DNA of 64,000 nt. Source: Coprinus comatus (taxonomy: Eukaryota; Basidiomycota; Agaricomycetes; Agaricales; Agaricaceae). Positions within the stretch are counted from its first letter, which is position 1. Each line of letters opens with the position of its first letter. Positions 60,149 through 64,000 of the stretch are shown here, in pieces. Both the position numbers and the translations under genes were made by a program. Below the pieces are notes generated by a model. That model was not told where the DNA came from, did not search any database, and was given only the letters and a program-made list of their open reading frames with translations. The DNA lies in assembly GCA_034638255.1 (NCBI GenBank), contig JAWPGT010000008.1, positions 868,001 to 932,000 of the forward strand. Direction: 5' to 3'.

Positions 60149-61653
60149 ATGGGAAACATACTATCATTAGTCACTCCTGCAACCACTCAATCCACTACCA
60201 CTGATGACCCTCACCGACTACCAATTCCTGAATATGTTCATCGGCATCTCAACCACATCATGAATATCAATGGGCACAGTGTAATAAATGTAAATGTTAC
60301 CTCACCCAATCCCCAATCTGTGGCAGGCCAGACAAAACGCAAAGTACGCAACTTTGACTTGCTGCTCACAATTTGTAACCCGGAAACAACACCAAATTCT
60401 GACTCTCGAGCCTCCAAAATCTTACTATTAGGATAAATCTCGACGCACCTGTACTGAGTGCGCTATTGCTAAGGACATGAGGAGACTAGGAATTAGGAAA
60501 CAACACAACTATCAAATGTCTCAAGATTCTGCAATTATGGCCATTGTAAACTTACAATTGGGGTTGGGTGGTTTTCCGGTCATTCCACGCAAAGTGATAC
60601 AAGAGATAGATAAACTATTGAAGCAAAACTGTCATGTTGAAGAGGTAAGTACAAAGCGCTCTTGTGTTGACTCTCCTATCATATTAAGCATTTCCGATCT
60701 ACACAAGATGGAGCTTGATGGTCTGTTAGATTTACTTGAAGAACATTTCAGAACAATTGTACAATGTGGGCAGCTCTCAGGGGGGTTGATCTCTCCGCTC
60801 ATATTGGAACATGTTGTCAACACTAAATCTGATAACACTAATCATACAACAACTCCAAATACCACAACAAATGCCACCGGAGAAATTGACTTTGGGATGA
60901 TTACGTTTACTCAGCTTGGTTCTAATGATAGAAACATGTCATGTACCTCCGCAATGCTGAAACAACTTGGAGAAACAATAGAAACATGTGAGAGGAGTCT
61001 CATATTCAACAGCATTGCTTTACCAGCCTTATGACGTTGTTTTCAATCAGGGAATAGCCCAGAACTTTCATATAAGGAGTTCAGAGCCAGAATGGATGAA
61101 GCTCTGGGGAGCTATTACCTTTCTGGCTTATCTTATGAAGTAGTCTTTATGGATGGATGTGACGATGCTAACTATGGTTCGACTCTTATCCCCTTTGACC
61201 TCATTGCTCATAACTCATTTCAGAGTAGATGGACTGTACAATGCTCTAAAGTTTTGCCGCAGGGCGTAAGTGTTCTGATCGGAGCTTCGATCTCATCACT
61301 ACATATTAATGCTGAACCAAAAATGCAGCGGTTGTTATGGACCTAATGATCATAAAATTATGAAGTTTATCTTGGGTGATGGAAGACATTGGAGATTTGG
61401 TATTCTCAATAATGAAACTGGTGAGGTACATTGTACTGAAGTTCTAGACAATTCCAACCTCGGCCGGACAAAGGATGTTACCAAGCTCTTTCTTTTATGG
61501 GTACGGTTTCCATCTTCTCCCACCTTACTTGCAGTGCTCATACACTCTGCATTACCACAGAATACTCTTTCTGGAGAGTCATTGCAAATTGATGTATTCA
61601 AAAAATGCAAACTGGGCGCCACAATCAAGGAGTTTAGCCTCCAAGAAAGTTAA
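60149..61653 (+). CDS. MGN-type putatively myristoylated protein, copy 2
   Basis: Exons 60149-60343, 60432-60644, 60708-60987, 61051-61176, 61226-61265, 61329-61500 and 61561-61653 give 372 residues. Exons 5 and 6 have exactly the same length (40 and 172 nt) as in copy 1, and all phases match. MGNILS at the start fits N-myristoylation. CTECAIAKDMRRLG opens exon 2. A Thr/Asn-rich insert (about residue 180) is longer than in copy 1. The C-terminal FILGDGRHWRFGILNNETGE block is strongly conserved. Function unknown; lipid anchoring plus linkage to an F-box gene suggests membrane signalling or incompatibility, as inference only. Confidence 0.72.
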
Positions 61654-62085
61654 ACCACCCAAACCTCCATCTTCAGTGCCTTGGGTGCCACCGGTTTTCT
61701 TTACATGCATTTCCCCTTGAGCCAATATTTAGTGAACACCTGGACTGCATTTTGCTATGTGTTCGGCTGTATTCATCTAAGCTAGTAGCTTCAGCCCTCC
61801 CTGGGCCGGTTATATTTGCCTCTTTGGACAGTCGACAGAGATGCTGTAGTACTTTGTAGTAGTATAGTATACACTGATTGATATTTACATTGTTTATAGT
61901 CCTGTAGTTCCTTGGCAGTAAAATTATATACACGCCGTGGTACAATTTTAAATAACCTTTTTTTCATGATCAGAATACTTCGCTTCGTAATTGATAGCCT
62001 CACGGTATTTAACACAGTCAGTCGCACTTAATTACTACCTTTGACATTCTTACTGACACACATCCACATCTCTTTCACATAGATC
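61654..62085. other. Intergenic stretch
   Basis: No gene seen. The last 60 bases resemble an SSCP leader with an acceptor just before the ATG at 62086. Confidence 0.45.
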
Positions 62086-62240
62086 ATGAAATTCACCATC
62101 GCATTCAACACACTCCTCGCTGGCCTCTTCATCAACGGAGCCATGACTTTACCAGCTACCAAGTCGCCAGCAATGAACTTGCTACCTTACAGACCAACAT
62201 GCTACAGAATTGTTTCTAGAGTGGTGAAGAGATGAAGAAT
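62086..62240 (+). pseudogene. Small secreted cysteine-rich protein pseudogene E
   Basis: The signal peptide MKFTIAFNTLLAGLFINGAM is intact and nearly that of copy B. After LPAT a frame shift occurs. In the new frame the domain begins NCF and then a TAG stops it where the family has Trp before SG. The rest of the cysteine domain is not recognisable. The gene is dead but recent. Confidence 0.7.
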
Positions 62241-62880
62241 GTTGTGGTGATGAATTGTGGTGCGAGACGACTGCTTCTGTCAGTCGAACTTCAAGACCGG
62301 TTTTCTGTAGACAAAAGCAAGGTTTTTAGTATCGACAATTTTGTAGATAAATTCGAGAAGAAATAAGCGCAGCGTGATCACGATAATAGATGTCCTCCGT
62401 AACTTGAAACAAAATAGAGAGTGAGAGAGAGTTTTTGTAACGAAAATAAAAGTTGAGTGGGGTAAAATTCACTGACTATCTACTATATTGAATGTAGTAT
62501 TTTATATTAAATTAGAGTACTGTAGAAAGGCCTTCAAAGGCCATATTTACGATATGAAACGGGGATTATCATTGTTCGAGGCTCGTGTTTGGAGTTTTAA
62601 GGCTAAGAAACATATTGGAATTGAATGGGATAAAAATAATTTTGGCTAGAAAGGAGCAGTTGAATGCTCGAAGGCAAATGGGGTGTTGAACCACCGTGAT
62701 GCCGAGCATCGAAAGGAGAAAAGAAACAAAAGAAACAAAAGAAAAGGTAAGAAATTTTTTGACATACTGGCGAGTGGCCCTGTATCTACAATGTAGAATT
62801 CCACTTCGAGACAAGGTTTTTGAGCATGTAATTTAGTTCTGAGCTTCGGCTTCTGTCTTTGCAGGGTTTGAGCATTGGTT
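62241..62880. other. Intergenic stretch
   Basis: No gene seen. Confidence 0.45.
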
Positions 62881-62884
62881 AGGA

Positions 62885-63300
62885 ATGAAAGTGGTATAGC
62901 TGCTGTGCCAGCTGTCGAATATCTTCAGGGTTTGATGGTTATCCATATTTGGCATGCGTGGTTGGTTGAGACTCGAGTGACGATATCAGACAGTGACACG
63001 TCTTCACAGTGGTACCGGACCAGCCTGTGTAGATGAGTGTCCACCTGGATATACAGAACTCGTCCAGTCTGCCTGTGCAAGTGGTGTGCCTGGTAATAAC
63101 TGTCGCCGGACTGGATGGAAGAAGTATTACAGTTCAAACTTAGGAAAGAGTATGAAACTGGTTGGAAATCAACCTTTGAATGATGTAGTACCAAATATAC
63201 TAAAGTTGTGGAGAAAAAAAAGTCCCAATGAGAAAATTGACATCGTGGATGAATTAATGATTAATTGGCCCGACTTCGTACTAGAGTTCTCAAATAATTG
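62885..63300 (+). pseudogene. Small secreted cysteine-rich protein, decayed copy F
   Basis: Around 62890-62920 one frame reads GIAAVPAVE, like the signal-peptide end and spacer of the family. From 63002 another frame reads HSGTGPACVDECPPGYTEL, then NNCRRTGWKKYY, which follows the SGTAPFC, GGCPxGY and CCVTGYKKYCC blocks. The first Cys and the final CC are lost, and a TGA lies in frame upstream at 62978. An unseen intron could rescue the N-terminus, so a divergent live gene is not excluded. Confidence 0.5.
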
Positions 63301-63669
63301 ACCCCACGGTTTCGCGTACAGTTATATTCTCACTTTGTGAATAGATGTAGTAGCTATCAAGACAAAAACAAGTCCAGAGATCCTAAAATTGTAATTTATG
63401 TACAACTCGCAGGGTAATCTGTTGACGGAGTGGTGACGAAAACAAATCCAACTACAGCGACTAACGAGCAACTTGGCCGCTCGGACTTGTATGCTTCAAG
63501 CGCTCCCCAACAATATTCCACGAGACAGATCAATCTAATATAAACAAATACCAATGCATAGGGAACGTCCAGCATCAATAAATGTTTGACTTATGGTTTA
63601 TGGAGTTATAAATTAGGGTCGTCGGCGACTTGTCTCACGATCAAAAAAGAAGTTATTCATGGTTACGAT
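63301..63669. other. Intergenic stretch
   Basis: No gene seen between the decayed SSCP copy F and the last tRNA. Confidence 0.45.
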
Positions 63670-63767
63670 AGCCCACCGCGAGGGTCGAACTCGCAGCCTT
63701 CAGATTTCAAAGCCACAACCAGGTAGACATAAGAGTCTGACGCTCTATCCGATTGAGCTAGGCGGGC
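63670..63767 (-). tRNA. tRNA-Lys (CUU) with intron
   Basis: Same body as the other CUU copies, on minus. The intron begins TGTCTA, keeping part of the sequence that can pair with the 5' anticodon-stem strand. Confidence 0.92.
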
Positions 63768-64000
63768 TTGACTGTTGGATGACATAATATTGGTTCCATA
63801 AATTCGGCTAAGGAGAAATCCAATTATTTGTTTCCAACAATATTTATTTTTATCTTACAACATCTAATATTTACACCCTTCATCATCTTCTCCTTTTAGT
63901 AGTAGTTTTAGACTAATAATCCAACCAACCTTCCGTTGAAGCTTCGTAATATTCCATCCGAACACCATTGTGATTTAACCTAGACCCCCCAGCACTAAGC

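Overview
This 64 kb window is nuclear DNA of a filamentous basidiomycete, most likely Agaricomycotina. The reasons are many 45-90 nt introns with GT-AG ends and conserved phases, a Ste12 of the homeodomain plus two-C2H2-finger type, F-box and OYE-type genes, expanded small secreted cysteine-rich proteins, and intron-bearing nuclear tRNA genes. The species cannot be named from the sequence. All exon structures were worked out by hand from frame continuity and splice signals.

Layout. 1-2200 holds nothing recognised. 2201-6138 is the transcription factor STE12. 6139-9499 is gene-poor. 9500-11310 has a tRNA-Lys gene and a decayed cytochrome P450. About 11315-15530 and 27685-31990 are the two arms of a large inverted duplication. 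Each arm carries two divergent small secreted cysteine-rich protein (SSCP) genes, a tRNA-Lys gene and a TPR-protein gene. The roughly 12 kb between the arms holds an F-box-like remnant, a TIR element, a gene of an unrecognised family, the MAPKK STE7, a PAAF1/Rpn14-like WD40 gene, two more SSCP genes and gene relics. 32779-33806 is a second member of the unrecognised family. 34185-53444 has a Ser-rich unknown gene, two tRNA-Lys genes, an Old Yellow Enzyme, an unknown 277-residue protein, a 1597-residue low-complexity coiled-coil protein, and a 1632-residue protein with ten GVGxLPG...LPxER motifs. 53753-53851 is a tRNA-Lys whose anticodon reads UUU. 54491-61653 is a tandem duplication of a divergent gene pair: an F-box protein on minus and an N-myristoylation-type MGNIxS protein on plus. 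62086-63767 has two decayed SSCP genes and a seventh tRNA-Lys.

How the parts relate. STE7 (MAPKK) and STE12 (terminal transcription factor) belong to the same mating/filamentation MAPK pathway and lie about 14 kb apart. No pheromone, receptor or HD1/HD2 gene is visible, so a mating-type locus is not claimed. The rest looks like an evolving accessory region. It has eight SSCP copies in several states, seven closely related tRNA-Lys genes in 64 kb, segmental duplications in inverted and tandem form, and relics of P450, F-box and Pam16-like genes. The F-box/MGN cassette and the repeat-motif protein are the best candidates for undescribed biology.
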